DNA of 64,000 bases from Pratylenchus scribneri (taxonomy: Eukaryota > Nematoda > Chromadorea > Rhabditida > Pratylenchidae): assembly GCA_030063045.1 (NCBI GenBank), contig JAQSEB010000105.1, positions 310,001-374,000 of the forward strand. The letters run 5' to 3'. The notes beneath the pieces were generated by a model that was not told the DNA's origin, made no database searches, and saw nothing but the letters and a program-made list of their open reading frames with translations. Made by a program: the position numbers and the translations under genes. Below, piece by piece: positions 18,001 to 28,989 of this stretch (position 1 is the stretch's first letter; the number at the start of each line of letters is the position of its first letter).

Positions 18001-19635
18001 CTGTTCTGATTTTAATAATTCCGCCTGTTTTGATTTTAATAATTCCGCCTGTTTTGATTTTAATAATTCCGCCTGTTCTGATTTTAATAATTCCGCCTGT
18101 TCTAATTTTAATAATTCCGCCTGTTTTGATTTTAATAATTCCGCCTGTTTTGATTTTAATAATTCCGCCTGTTTTGATTTTAATAATTCCGCCTGTTCTG
18201 ATTTTAATAATTCCGCCTGTTTTGATTTTAATAATTCCGCCTGTTTTGATTTTAATAATTCCGCCTGTTTTGATTTTAATAATTCCGCCTGTTTTGATTT
18301 TAATAATTCCGCCTGTTCTGATTTTAATAATTCCGCCTGTTCTGATTTTAATAATTCCGCCTGTTTTGATTTTAATAATTCCGCCTGTTTTGATTTTAAT
18401 AATTCCGCCTGTTCTGATTTTAATAATTCCGCCTGTTCTGATTTTAATAATTCCGCCTGTTCTGATTTTAATAATTCCGCCTGTTCTGATTTTAATAATT
18501 CCGCCTGTTTTGATTTTAATAATTCCGCCTGTTCTGATTTTAATAATTCCGCCTGTTCTGATTTTAATAATTCCGCCTGTTCTGATTTTTAATAATTCCG
18601 CCTGTTCTGATTTTAATAATTCCGCCTGTTCTGATTTTTAATAATTCCGCCTGTTCTGAATTTAATAATTCCGCCTGTTTTGATTTTAATAATTCCGCCT
18701 GTTTTGATTTTAATAATTCCGCCTGTTCTGATTTTAATAATTCCGCCTGTTCTGATTTTAATAATTCCGCCTGTTTTGATTTTAATAATTCCGCCTGTTC
18801 TGATTTTAATAATTCCGCCTGTTCTGATTTTAATAATTCCGCCTGTTCTGATTTTAATAATTCCGCCTGTTCTGATTTTTAATAATTCCGCCTGTTCTGA
18901 TTTTTAATAATTCCGCCTGTTCTGATTTTAATAATTCCGCCTGTTCTGATTTTAATAATTCCGCCTGTTCTGATTTTAATAATTCCGCCTGTTCTGATTT
19001 CAATAATTCCGCCTGTTCTGATTTTAATAATTCCGCCTGTTCTGATTTCAATAATTCCGCCTGTTCTGATTTATTTAATCCACTTTTTCATGAAGAATAA
19101 TTATTACAAATAAGATATTTAACAATTAAATATTTCCATACCATAACCTGATTCTGAATGATTATTTTTTAATTTTTTAAAGAAATTTGATCGTTTTTTT
19201 ACCAGCAGAAATACCATAACACCTTTACTTTCATTATTCTACAAAAAAAGAGAATTAATATTCCCATTTTAGGGTGATCAACCATCAAATTTGCAACGAC
19301 TTGTTGATTTGGGCATGGCCGAATTGTTGGACATTCGAGCAGTTTGGGAAGGGGAATTGGGAAGGAAAATGGACAAAATTGAGACCAACTATTCAAAATA
19401 TTTGGGAAGAGCACAAAAAGTTGCAGACATGATCAATTTTCATAGGCGAGAATTGGGCGGAGGACAGCAGAATTTTTGGTTGAATTGGGCCGCCGAAAAG
19501 AGGAAAAAACTGAATGAGAGAGGCCACCGATTCTTCCACCTTTTTTATCGGACCAATTTTGAACATTTTGCTATGATGGAAATTGGAATTTCCATTTTAA
19601 TATTGTCAATTTTGTGCGCAATTCTTTCAAAATAA
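12046..19635 (+). CDS. UDP-glucuronosyltransferase with a 5-kb last intron
   Basis: Ten exons (12046-12400, 12510-12580, 12622-12774, 12823-12893, 12937-13016, 13237-13355, 13411-13878, 13921-14089, 14136-14233, 19273-19635) stay in frame for about 648 aa. An N-terminal signal peptide (LPICILIFLINFISA) is followed by the acceptor half. The nucleotide-sugar signature follows: RWAPIKRILAHSNLRFSI, then LHGGINTLNEALTFGKPILG, and LPLQGDQ across the last splice. A C-terminal membrane anchor (IGISILILSILCAIL) retains the enzyme in the ER. Members conjugate glycosyl groups from UDP-sugars to lipophilic substrates. Exon 7 carries an extra Lys/Met-rich stretch of about 100 residues after RPINNRIKHFG, absent from usual ~530-aa members. 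Intron 9 is 5039 bp, mostly minisatellite, and intron 5 holds a small MITE. Confidence 0.9.
13124..13217. repeat. Small MITE with TACCGTAAA ends in UGT intron 5
   Basis: About 94 bp with inverted ends TACCGTAAATTTTAATTCCC and GGGGAATTAAAAGAG...TTTTTACGGTA. Relatives with similar ends lie at 56174-56275 and 57681-57928. Confidence 0.7.
14459..19078. repeat. 24-bp minisatellite array, about 190 units
   Basis: A 4.6-kb head-to-tail array in UGT intron 9. Each 24-bp unit contains AATAATTCCGCCTGTT followed by YTGATTTT. The main variation is a single C/T (CTGTTCTGA or CTGTTTTGA), with rare TTTTTAA +1 units near both ends. Because 24 is a multiple of three and the unit lacks stops in some frames, long artificial ORFs run through it on both strands; I do not regard these as genes. 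A second array of the same unit in reverse orientation is at 49768-50413. Confidence 0.95.
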
Positions 19636-19951
19636 ATAATAAATTGATGACCACACCAAAGACCAACCAAAGTACGAAAAAGTACGAATTTATTCGTTTT
19701 GGAATGGATATTCACACATCAATCCAATCCAATTGAAACATGCAAAATGCCCCCACTCTTCATGCTCAATGAATCCTTTAAATCTCCGCCGATTCGGTCA
19801 TTGACCCATTTTAAATGGACATTTTTGGGAGGTTATTTCGTGGATTGAAAACCATTTCGCCGAATAACCCATCATTTAACCAATTTTTATTACCAACAAA
19901 TTTCAATCAAATTTGAACATATATTGAAAAAAAATTATTTTGCATACAAAA
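19636..19951. other. Intergenic, nothing recognised
   Basis: 316 bp between the glucuronosyltransferase stop and the methyltransferase start on the same strand. AT-rich with no clear element. Confidence 0.4.
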
Positions 19952-22052
19952 ATGTCAACCCTGGATTTGAGTCGCCAATTCTTCAAATTGCTCGTCCATT
20001 TTCGAGAACATGATTTGGTAAGTAGAAATTGAGGAAATATTTAGAAAAAGGGCGAATAAATTTTATTTTAATTTTTGGTATAATTCAATTTGGATTTTTC
20101 ACTCTCAAAATTGTTGCAAATTTCGTAAATTCGATTGGCTGAAAAATGGGCTGTCAAGTTTCCTTGGCAACAAAAACATTTTGTTCGGATGCCTCTCTGT
20201 CCATGAGAAGGATTTTTTACAACAAACAACAAAATGTGAGGGAATGGCAATTTTGTCGGAAAATAGGCTTTTGGGGAATTGGACAATAATGTACGAAAAA
20301 GTGGCCAATACATCAATAATATCTATATTATATTTACTTTTTTCAATCAACTCCAAAGTCCAAAACAATATTTTACCTCCAATAATATCAGCCCAAAGCA
20401 ATACCCATACCCATCCGTAATTCCGTGAATTTCCTCGCAGCCAGCCACCTGCAGCCTCCTTCCCCTTCATTCCACTCCCCTTCATTTCTGCCAGCCGCCG
20501 GTCGAATAGTTTTCTCTCTTTTTCCTTCCAACCATCAAGCAAATCGTCTCCCCAAAACAAATTGATTTTCCCCATTCTTTTGTACATTTCAAGCCAATTT
20601 CCATTTGTTGAAATATTTTAAGCTGAAACTCTCTTAAATCCATTTAAATTATTTTCAAATTCGGTTCAATTTTTTCATCCATTTGTTTGAAGATTGCATT
20701 CGCCGATGAACATTCCCGTCTCCATGCCGAAGCCATCCAAACCGCCGAATATGGGCCATGCATTGCGCATTATTATTCCGTCATGTCAAAGGCAATAATG
20801 CCCAACAAATATCCATTTCCCTTACAAATTTTCAGCTCATTGAGGAATATTTCTGTGGAAGTTTTCATTTTGTGCCGCCTCTCCCAGCAGCAAAATCAAA
20901 TGCTCCGGAAAAATATAAAAGAAGGAAAAAGTCGACAAAAGAGGATTCATCCTCTTCGTTGCCCGCATCCATTCGTCAATTGCATTTCAGAATCGCTGAA
21001 TGGTACAAAATGAATTCATCCCAAAAATAATATCGTGTTTTTCAGTCTGGAATTAGGCCCAGGGAAAAATTGTTTGGACATTGGCTGCGGAATTGGCGAT
21101 GTCATTGAACATTTGGCCATAACTGGGGCAACATTGACCGGATTTACTATTGCACCGAATGAAGTGAAAATAATGGGAAAATTTAATGAAATTATTTTGT
21201 AGGTTAAAATTGGGAATGAAAATTTCCGTTCATTGGGCATCCAAAACCATTGTCGGTTGTTGGAGGCGGATTGCACAAAAAGTAATAATTTTAATGTGAA
21301 TTTGGGAATAATCCAAAAATGAATTCAGCCCTTCCTTTGGCCACTGGAAGCCAGGATTCGGCCTATGCAATTTATTCGCTCAAATATTTCCCCAAATTGG
21401 AACCAATTTTTGGGGAATTTTCGAGGGTGATCAAAATGAATGGACTTTTGCTGATTTATGATTTGCTGAAAACGGACAAATTTGATCAGAAAAATGCGGA
21501 ACATTGGTGAGGAAAAATTTGGATAAAAAACAAAAAAAGAATGGTTGATTTTGGGTAAAAATTCACTTTCAAAGCCAATCAAAGACTAAAATTACTGTAT
21601 CAATAATTTTAATATCCGATCCTAATTCCATCAGCTCGCTTTTGGAAGGATTGGAATTTGCGTGCGGAATGCCCCCACTCCATTCTCGACATCAAATGTT
21701 GGAGGCCGCTGCCAATGCCGGTTTCACTTTGGTCAACTCCATAGATTTGGACATGGAAGTTGGGAAACCATTCCATTTTTGGTTCAGCCATTCTCCAATG
21801 TTCATGTGGATGATGAGGCATCAAAATTTATTCCCAAAATATTCTAAATATTCTGCCAATTCATTCAGATCCCCAATAATTGGCAAACTCATCAAAATGG
21901 CACAAATTTTACGAATTCTTCCGCCCGGTTTTCATCGTTTCAATAAAATTTTTCTCTCCGGAACTGTGGACAAAATTGTGCGAGCCGGCGAATTGGGAAT
22001 TCTTTCTGGTGCGGAAATTCTTTTATTTCGGAAGAAAATGATGCAAAATTGA
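19952..22052 (+). CDS. SAM-dependent sterol methyltransferase, STRM-1-like
   Basis: Seven exons (19952-20017, 20693-20791, 20836-21002, 21046-21163, 21203-21281, 21329-21506, 21635-22052) encode about 374 aa. An SMT-family N-terminal motif reads YYSVMSKLIEEYFCGSFHF. SAM motif I is CLDIGCGIGDVIEHL, and SAYAIYSLKYFP and LLIYDLL follow. The C-terminal half (HSRHQMLEAAANAGFTLV, then FHFWFSHSPMF) resembles nematode STRM-1. In C. elegans STRM-1 4-methylates sterols and so limits dafachronic acid precursors; the same role here is inferred. Intron 2 starts with GC (AAG|GCAATA, 20792). Intron 1 is unusually long (675 bp). The stop is 171 bp from the next gene, whose ATG directly follows a TTTTTGTAG acceptor-like site, so the pair could form a trans-spliced operon. 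Confidence 0.82.
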
Positions 22053-22223
22053 TGATGAAAACGAAGTTATGGATGGCATTTATTCATTCATTTCCCACTT
22101 TTAATTTTTGTAATAAATAAATAAATTTTGAAAACAAATTCATTAAATTATTTTTAATATTTGTTTTATAATCCAATTTTATTTTAATTTATTTTATTCA
22201 TCAATTTATTTTGCTTTTTGTAG

Positions 22224-24469
22224 ATGCCCGAAAAATTGGATGAAAAAAATGCCGAAAATATTGAAAATAAACCAAAAATGGAAGGAATGAGCAATGAAGA
22301 TGGAAAAATTAAGGAGAAGAAGGATAAAGCCAAAAGACGAATTGGAATAATTGGATACGGCCATTTGGGTTGGTTAATTTAAATAATTTTATTAGTCCTA
22401 ATTGTGGGTTAAATTGTATGGGGCGAGAGCTGGGCCCAGGCTCTCGCCTTGGGTCTTCGCCGGAGGCCTAATAAGACCCCTGTGACTCAATATCAATGGA
22501 TAAGGATTACGAATGATCAATTTTAAATTATTCTTTATTAATTGTGCGGGAAAATGTGATAATAATGTGAAGGGGAAAGTATTTGAGGAGAGGAAAAAAT
22601 GATGGATTTAAAAAGACAGATTGAGGCAATATTTGATTGATAGAATGAAGAAGAGATTAGGCAAAAATGAGGGTAGGGTTGGGTACGGTAGGAAAAGTAG
22701 GAAAGGCCCTTTTAGGCATTATTAGCAATGGCAAATTTAATAAATTTTGGTGTTCTATTTATAGGCCAATTCTTGAAAAATGAATTGGGAAAAAGTGGAG
22801 AATTTGAGCTGAAACGAATTTGGAATCGGACAGAGGACCCGAATGAAGGAGTTTTGGCATTGGAACATTTGGACGAAAAAAATTTGGAGGACATCGATTT
22901 GGTCATTGAGGTATTAAAAGAACTTTTAATTTATTATTTTAATTTATATGGGTTTTTTGAAATAAACCAATTCAATTTTTCTTATGCCAAAATTTAATTT
23001 CCTATTTTAGGTTGCCCATCCCGAAATAATCCATAATCATGCTAAAACAATACTTAAATACGCTGATTTATTTGTGAGTAATATTTTTGATAAAAAAGAG
23101 CTAATCCCCTTCCAAAGATTGGATCGCCTTCGGCATTGGCAAATGATAAAACGCATCGTGAAATTCAAGTAAAAATTTGGGCCAAAATGAATTCATTTTT
23201 AATTATAAATTTATTAGAATTGTCTTCGACTGCATCCAAATCGATCCGTTTTCATTCCCTGCGGCGCACTTTGGGGCGCAAAAGACATCCAAAGAATGGC
23301 AAATCTCAAAATATTAAAGGTCCGAAAATTTAATTCAATTTTATTTTTGTGTTTTTAGAGCCTTTCAATTACGATGATTTTCCATCCAAATTCGCTGCGT
23401 TTGCCGGAATTGACCGCCGAATCTGGCCCAGAAAATGAAATAATGCATTCATTTTGTACGGAATGCCTGAAAAGTTACAATCCAAAAGTGCTTTATGATG
23501 GTTAAAATTATTTTTAAAAAATACTTATTAAATTATTTTTAAATAAAGGCCCTGTTCGGCAACTTTGTTCCCTGGCCCCAAACAATGTGTAAGCAAAAAT
23601 GGGAAATAAATTAATAAAATTAATTGAATTATTTTCCAAGCAATTCGATGGCTTGTGCTGCCATTGCCGCCCACAATCTTGGCTTTGACAACACTCGCGC
23701 AAAATTGATCGTCGACCCCGAGTACCATATATATTTATTTTATTAAAAATATAGCAAATTAATTTAATTTAGCTTAAGGCAAAATAGCCAAGTGAATAGG
23801 TATTTATTAGTCCTAATTTAGGCTAAGGTTATTTGGGGCGAGGGCTAGGCTTTCAACGGGTGCCTATGCCTAAGCCCTCCAATGGCCCGATGAATCCCAT
23901 AGGAATATAAGGGGACTCGACTTTAAATTATTCTTTATTAATTGGTCAAAATAGATTATTAATAGAAACGCAAAAAAGACCATTGAATTTGGATAGGAAA
24001 AGGGGTGGGTTTATGAATGCGGATTGGGGCAATATTTGATTGATAAGGAGACGGGGCGAATAGGCAAAAAGAGGGGGTACAGTAGGACAGATAGGAAAGA
24101 CCCTTACACATTATTAGCATTGACTTGACAGGTATAACGGATTAAAGGAGTGATTTACAAAAAAAAAGATTACGGATTTAAACATTTTTACCTCAAAAAT
24201 ATATTTCAATTCTCGTTCTTTGATCAAATGACTTCCTTTTTAGACTCCGAAATTGGAATATCATTGAATATGAGGCAATCGGGGAAAATGGATTTCGTAC
24301 GATGGTTCGACGCGAGAATCCAGCCCAGCCTGGGATGGTGACCGGCGAAAACACATATTTCTCATTTTTGTCCAGCATTGAAGGTGCACTAAAATAATTT
24401 AATGGATGGACTTATTTTCGCTCTAATTTAGACACACTCTATAGGCCACCTGGCTTCAACATTTGCTGA
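22224..24469 (+). CDS. ASPDH: Aspartate dehydrogenase domain protein
   Basis: Ten exons (22224-22368, 22765-22910, 23011-23073, 23118-23168, 23218-23319, 23359-23500, 23549-23588, 23641-23721, 24244-24383, 24432-24469) give about 315 aa. A charged N-terminal extension precedes the Rossmann motif GIIGYGHLGQFL. Family landmarks in order: VAHPEIIHNHAKTIL, GSPSALAND, FIPCGALWGAKDI, GPVRQLCSLAPNNVNSMA, and RRENPAQPGMVTG. The protein ends YRPPGFNIC. These match vertebrate ASPDH along the whole length. The family is predicted to oxidise L-aspartate to iminoaspartate using NAD(P). Introns 1 and 8 each contain a family B MITE in minus orientation. The ATG sits immediately after an acceptor-like TTTTTGTAG, consistent with spliced-leader addition. 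Confidence 0.9.
22392..22732 (-). repeat. MITE family B copy in ASPDH intron 1
   Basis: Minus-oriented. TTAGTCCTAATTGTGGG end, then GGGGCGAGAGCTGGGCCC, GAGGCAATATTTGATTGATAG, and CCTTTTAGGCATTATTAGC at the other end. Confidence 0.85.
23806..24122 (-). repeat. MITE family B copy in ASPDH intron 8
   Basis: Minus-oriented. TTAGTCCTAATTTAGGC end, GGGGCGAGGGCTAGGC, GGCAATATTTGATTGATAAG, GGGTACAGTAGGACAGAT, and ending CACATTATTAGCATTG. Confidence 0.85.
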
Positions 24470-24474
24470 TGAAT

Positions 24475-24510
24475 TCGAATGAATGAATGAATGAATGAAT
24501 GAATGAATGG
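24475..24510. repeat. GAAT microsatellite
   Basis: About eight GAAT units just downstream of the ASPDH stop codon. Confidence 0.9.
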
Positions 24511-24763
24511 AGGGAACACTAATTTAAACAATTTTTAAATATATTTTTTAATCCAAACATTTTTTAATTTTATTCTTTTTTTATTCTGTGATTTATAAAT
24601 AAATATTTGATTAATTCTATTTTAAAATGCTAATAAATTTTTGGTCAAATTGAATTTTTCGGCTCGCATAAATTTAATTTTTTGCATTAACAAAAAGGAA
24701 GCAAAATTTATCATTCAAAAAAGAAGCCAATAGCCAACAAATTATTTCAGAGTCAATCTGAAA

Positions 24764-25420
24764 ATGCAATTCCAAATTCTTCTTTTTATATTCTTTATTA
24801 TAATAATTTTGCCATATCAAAATGTGGTGGGCCTCGATGGCTTGAAAGTTCGCATCCAAATAAAGGGCCAACTCTTCTGTGGGCCATACCCCCTTTCGAC
24901 GAATGGGCAAATTGGTTTATATACAGAAGGAAGTGGAGGACAACATCATCCATTGAATTATTCAATTCCAATTGACCAAGATGGAATGTTCCAATACATC
25001 TATGCCAAACCGTCGGGAGCCCCAGCAGAATTGCACGAAGTGTACAATCCAGTCATTCGCGTCAAATTTGTTCGTTTTTATATAATATAATTTTAATATG
25101 GATGAATTGTAATTATTTTTATGAAATTTTAATGTTTTGTGTCTTCATTAACAATTAATAAGCCATATTAAAAAGAATTTTGGATTATATTTCTCATCCC
25201 TCAAAATAATAAATTATTCCATTTAATATGTTCCAAAATTGCACAGGAATGTGATGGCAAAGAAAACAATTACCAATTTGATATTCCCGATTATTTTGTG
25301 CAACGCGAAAATGATGTTGGCAAAAAGAAGGAATCGATTCGTGTTTTCGACATTGGCATCATCAATTTGGAGGGGATTTTTGAGCATTTAGACGTAATCG
25401 CAATTGGCCATTTGGAATAA
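24764..25420 (+). CDS. Transthyretin-like (TTL) secreted protein
   Basis: Two exons (24764-25060, 25247-25420), about 156 aa. The signal peptide (ILLFIFFIIIILPYQNVVG) leads into VRIQIKGQLFCGPYPLS and then IPIDQDGMFQY. After the splice comes ECDGKENNYQFDIPDYFVQ and a final LNLEG-like strand (IINLEGIF). This is the nematode transthyretin-like family layout: a small beta-sandwich exported from the cell. The function of most members is unknown; some act as bridging or effector proteins. A TTATTTCAG acceptor-like site 14 bp upstream of the ATG could accept a spliced leader. A second TTL gene follows in tandem. Confidence 0.85.
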
Positions 25421-25597
25421 AATGAATAATTGTTAATAAAATTTAAATACTTTTATTTTATTCACTCATCTTTTAAAAAAAGGAAGAATTCTGTGTTTTG
25501 TTGAATTTATTTTATCAATTTATTCGATATAATTTTGGAATAAAAGGAGGAATTTTGAATCCATCAATCACTCCATCCACAATCCACACACAAAAAA

Positions 25598-26636
25598 ATG
25601 AAAAACGAATTCATGGGTCCATCAATTTCGTTTTTATTTTTCCTCATTTTTATTTGTCCAATTTTGGCCGATCTAAAAGGAAATTCAGTGGCAGCGCGAG
25701 GAAATCTTCGATGCTTTAATCGACCATTTCAAGGCCGAGTCTGGCTAATGAATGATCGACAAGGGGTAATTCAATTCATTTTAAAAATAATTAATTATTT
25801 ATTGAATCAATTTAAATAAATTAATTTTATTTATCAATTTATAATTCACTACATAGAAAATATTAAAATTATCATTTCCATTCTTTCTACATATATAAAC
25901 TTCAAAACAAAGTAACCTTTAATCTTAATCTGCTAAAAAATGAAGTTTCATGTTTTTATAAATTTTTCAATTTGCGGCTCATTTAAATGTTTTTGTGTTT
26001 AAATTAGCCAGCAGAGAGGACAATGGAAATAATGGATACAGTTTTGACGAATGCGGAAGGTTCCTTCGAATTGTTGGGCACTAGGCGAAAGTATAGTTCG
26101 GGTGAGCCATTCGATCCGTGCATTTTCCTTTCTTATGTTCGTTTTTTTTGTATTAAAAATGTCCAAAAATATTTAAAAATAGGAATGCCATCCACCAACG
26201 GAACCGCCGCCGAACATTGTGGATCCAAAAAATACAACACAACTGAAATTGGAAATGGAATGGGAAAGGAAATATTATGAAGAGGAGGAAATGGAATTTG
26301 GATGGGCCATCGAATTTTGGAAGGAAGGGGAGGAGAAATGGGCAAAAAACAATGATTCTGTATTCAAATATTGGAATGAAAAAATTGACAAGTCGGAAAT
26401 GAGGAAAGCAAAAAATGAAGAATTGGGCATTGACAACAAAGAAAATCAACAATATGATTCACTTTGTGTAAGTGAAAAGAGGAATATTCAAAAATGAAAT
26501 ATTTATTTGGCCTATTTTCATTCAGATCCATATTCCCAGCTATTACTTCAGCCAAAATGAAGTGCCAGAACGATTCTTCGAATTGGGCATACTGAATTTG
26601 AGTGGAAAAATTCGACTACATTTGGTGGATGAATGA
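25598..26636 (+). CDS. Transthyretin-like secreted protein with a long acidic insert
   Basis: Four exons (25598-25765, 26008-26136, 26183-26467, 26526-26636), about 230 aa. The signal peptide ISFLFFLIFICPILA precedes VAARGNLRCFNRPFQGRVWL and TNAEGSFELLGT, the TTL strands, and FDPCIFLSYECHPP. The family end is IHIPSYYFSQNE ... LGILNLSGKI. Between these lies an insertion of about 85 residues, rich in Glu, Lys and Trp (around 26210-26450), which is not part of the normal ~130-150-aa fold. It is tandem to the TTL gene at 24764, so they probably arose by duplication and one copy gained the insert. Role unknown. Confidence 0.8.
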
Positions 26637-27114
26637 AAAAGGAGGAAGAAAATAAATAATTTGAAGAGAAACAAATGAAAATAATAAATTAAATTGAATG
26701 ATTAATAATAAAATCAGAACGAAATTAGACCAGTTTGGCATTGGGAAATGGGGAAATGGGAGGAAAAAGGCAGCTGAAAATTTGATTAGCCAAAATGGCC
26801 AATAAATTTTATTAATTTTCTCCTTTAAAAAGGGTTCATTTCATTCTAAGAAAAGTTGGGGCAAACACAAAAAACATAAAATAAAAATAATATATATTGG
26901 CGTCAATTCATTCATTCACTTTTCATTCCTTATTCATCGCATTTGATTTTTATGATATTTTCTTAGAAAAATGAATAAAATCGGCGACAAAGTGTCTGCC
27001 AAATTTCACCCATCAAATTGCCAATTTATTTGAATGAAATGCCACTATTTTCCCATACAGTAAATGAATAATTTTTACAGAACATTTTAATACATTTCCT
27101 ACTTATACCCGAAA
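26637..27114. other. Intergenic, nothing recognised
   Basis: AT-rich spacer of about 480 bp between a TTL gene and the chemoreceptor. I see no RNA gene or repeat. Confidence 0.4.
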
Positions 27115-28560
27115 ATGGTTAGCCCGGATTTGATTGCTGGCCAATGCATTGGTTTGGCATTGGCCGTGCCAAGTTTTCCTCTTTACATCATCCAATGTGC
27201 CATTGTGATTGGCAATCGAAAAAGCAATAATTTCAACACAATTTTCTACAAATTCTTCCTTCTCGAAGCTTTCAATGTTTGTTGGGCAATTTGTTTTAAT
27301 TTATTAATAAATTCCATTGTTCACGCAGAATTTATTGTTGAATTTCCTTTGCTCCTCAATGCTTGGAAATCGCCTCACCTGGATTCCGGCACTCCTCAGT
27401 TCATTCCTCTCATTCCCCACCTGGCTAAGTGGAACCATTTTTGCCATAAATTTTTATAATATTCATGCCCAAAATTTGTTGACCCTTTTTATGCTCATCC
27501 AAAGGCTCACTGCCATTTTGAGACCATTCGATTTTGAAAAGGTTCGTTTTCCATTTTATATTCAAATATTATTAGATATTTATCAGTTATCCGGTTCTAT
27601 GTAGATGTTTAAGAAATGAAGGGCTTTACGGGTGATTAGGGTTAGTGATACGGCAGTGAAAACTATCCCTAGATAACCCTAGCCCTATACCGGATGATCC
27701 ATTGGGTTACCGTAACCCTCTATGTTGAAGCAAAAAAATCTGGACCCGGATAACCGATAAGTATCTTATTCCAACAGATTTGGCATTATTTGTTCCCAAT
27801 TTCGGCAATTCTCTGCTTTTCCATCCCCTTCCTCCCAATTGCCCATTTATTCGGTGTTGAAGTGCGATATTATCCACTGGATGATGGGGCCGTCCATCTC
27901 AATTATGATCATTCATTGAATGTAACAAACAGTGTATAAATTCACCACACCGGATGGCATTTAATTAATTATTTCCCAAAATAGTTGCCAAGTAACAGCC
28001 AAATAATTTGCATTGGCTCCTCAATTTCATTGTTCCTTTATTGCATTCTAAATTTGGCAATTTTTGTGGCATTCAAAGCCAGTCAAGGCCATCACCAAAA
28101 TTCATCAAATCCCACAAATGGTAGCCGAATGCGAATTGAATTTCGTCTTTTGATTTATTCAATTGTGATTTTAATTGCCCAATCCCTTGTTTGCATTTAT
28201 TGGGTAGGCAATTAGGCAAAATAATCGAAAATATTTATTACAGATTTTGGTGTACATTTTCAACGGGAATAATTCATTTATTCCACTGTTAAATCAATAC
28301 ATTTGGATAAATGATATTCGAACATTGGTTGGTGATTCATGAATATTTAAATAATTAAATATTTTCAGGTTTTGCCCTCTTGGTTTTTATTATGGGCTTC
28401 GGGCGAAATGCGCGACAAAGTGAAGGAAATTATTTTCAAATTTGCATTTTGTTTGAAGCCAAAAGCATTGCCGCCGAACAGTTTGGCCCAATCAAATGTG
28501 CCCGAAAATAATAATGAAAAAAGATTGTTTACGACGAGAACAACACCAAGAAATCCATAA
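27115..28560 (+). CDS. Seven-TM chemoreceptor, Srg/Srv-like
   Basis: Six exons (27115-27276, 27329-27541, 27778-27921, 27985-28203, 28244-28327, 28369-28560) encode about 337 aa. Hydrophobic segments include CIGLALAVPSFPLYII (TM1), and HAQNLLTLFMLIQRLTAI with the NRLT/QRLT-type motif before LRPFDFEK (TM3 end). Later segments are LFPISAILCFSIPFLPI, ICIGSSISLFLYCILNL and LLIYSIVILIAQSLVCIYW. The QRLTAILRP...EKIW pattern is typical of nematode serpentine receptors of the Srg superfamily. Such receptors detect chemicals in ciliated neurons; the ligand is unknown. The first intron (donor at AAT|GTTTGT) is my choice because it keeps the frame, and it is the weakest junction. Intron 2 carries a palindromic MITE. 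Confidence 0.78.
27580..27760. repeat. Palindromic MITE in chemoreceptor intron 2
   Basis: About 180 bp with inverted ends TTATCAGTTATCCGG and CCGGATAACCGATAAG, plus inner arms around TAGGGTTAGTGATA and CTAGATAACCCTA. Confidence 0.6.
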
Positions 28561-28720
28561 AATTATATTGTGAAATGATTAATTAAAAAATTTTGAAAAA
28601 TGACCATCAATTTTGGGACTGTTTAAAGAGGACAAGGGACAACATAGAGTGAGGAAAAGATGAAAAGAATTTGAGGAAATAGTGAGCAAATGGAATGCCC
28701 TTTCTTTTGCCCTTTGATCT
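28561..28720. other. Upstream region of ncRNA copy 1
   Basis: The part from about 28655 (AATTTGAGGAAATAGTGAG, then CAAATGGAATGCCC) is shared with the other two copies of the ncRNA family, so conservation extends upstream of the promoter block. Confidence 0.5.
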
Positions 28721-28780
28721 CCCCTCATTTGCTTCCCATAAACATTTCCCTGGCTTAATTCCCTCTTCCTATATATACGA
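28721..28780 (+). promoter_or_regulatory. PSE-like block and TATA box of ncRNA copy 1
   Basis: CCCCTCATTTGCTTCCC then ATAAACATTTCCC (28721-28750) is nearly identical in all three copies. CTATATATACGA starts 49 bp downstream, as in the copy at 61782. A proximal element plus TATA at this spacing is the layout of type-3 Pol III promoters (U6, RNase P and MRP genes). The assignment is inferred from layout. Confidence 0.6.
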
Positions 28781-28794
28781 CTTAAAAAATCGTC

Positions 28795-28989
28795 AGTCAG
28801 CGGTTTCTCTGATTGGCGCCCTTTCCCCTTCCAACAATAACAGTGGAAAACCCGGCGTTCGTTGCTGGAGGAAAGAAAGAAAGCCCCAGAATCGTCTGGG
28901 AGATGCCGAAAAGCATTGCGGAACACTGACCGCAGTTGGAAGGGTTGCATAATTGGGTTGGAGTCAGTCAGGAATACCCCAAATTTTTT
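28795..28989 (+). ncRNA. Putative Pol III structured RNA, family copy 1
   Basis: Begins about 20 bp after the TATA box and ends in a T6 run within AAATTTTTTGG. Invariant words shared with copies 2 and 3 are GGCGCCCTTTCCCCTTCCAA at the 5' end, and GGAAGGGTTG, GGGTTGGAGTC and GGAATACCCC at the 3' end. CCTTTCC...CTTCCAA can pair with TTGGAAGGG, closing a large stem, and GGGTT/AATACCC can close a 3' hairpin. The middle (around 28850-28930) is variable, with a local arm (GCCCCAGA/TCTGGG). No ORF is conserved. I do not recognise the family. A few words (AAAGCCCC, GAGATGCCG) recall RNase P/MRP RNAs, but too weakly to assign. Confidence 0.6.

Noticed and set aside
14441..19051. Very long open frames (up to about 980 codons) on both strands with 8-residue repeats such as KSEQAELL or LIIPPVLI
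   Set aside because: They are a by-product of a stop-free 24-bp unit whose length is a multiple of three. They occur on both strands at once, lack other protein sequence and lie wholly within an intron of a well-supported UGT gene.
28795..28989. Assignment of the ncRNA family as RNase P or MRP RNA
   Set aside because: Only a few short words (AAAGCCCC, GAGATGCCG) resemble those RNAs, and copy 2 lacks them; three copies would also be unusual.
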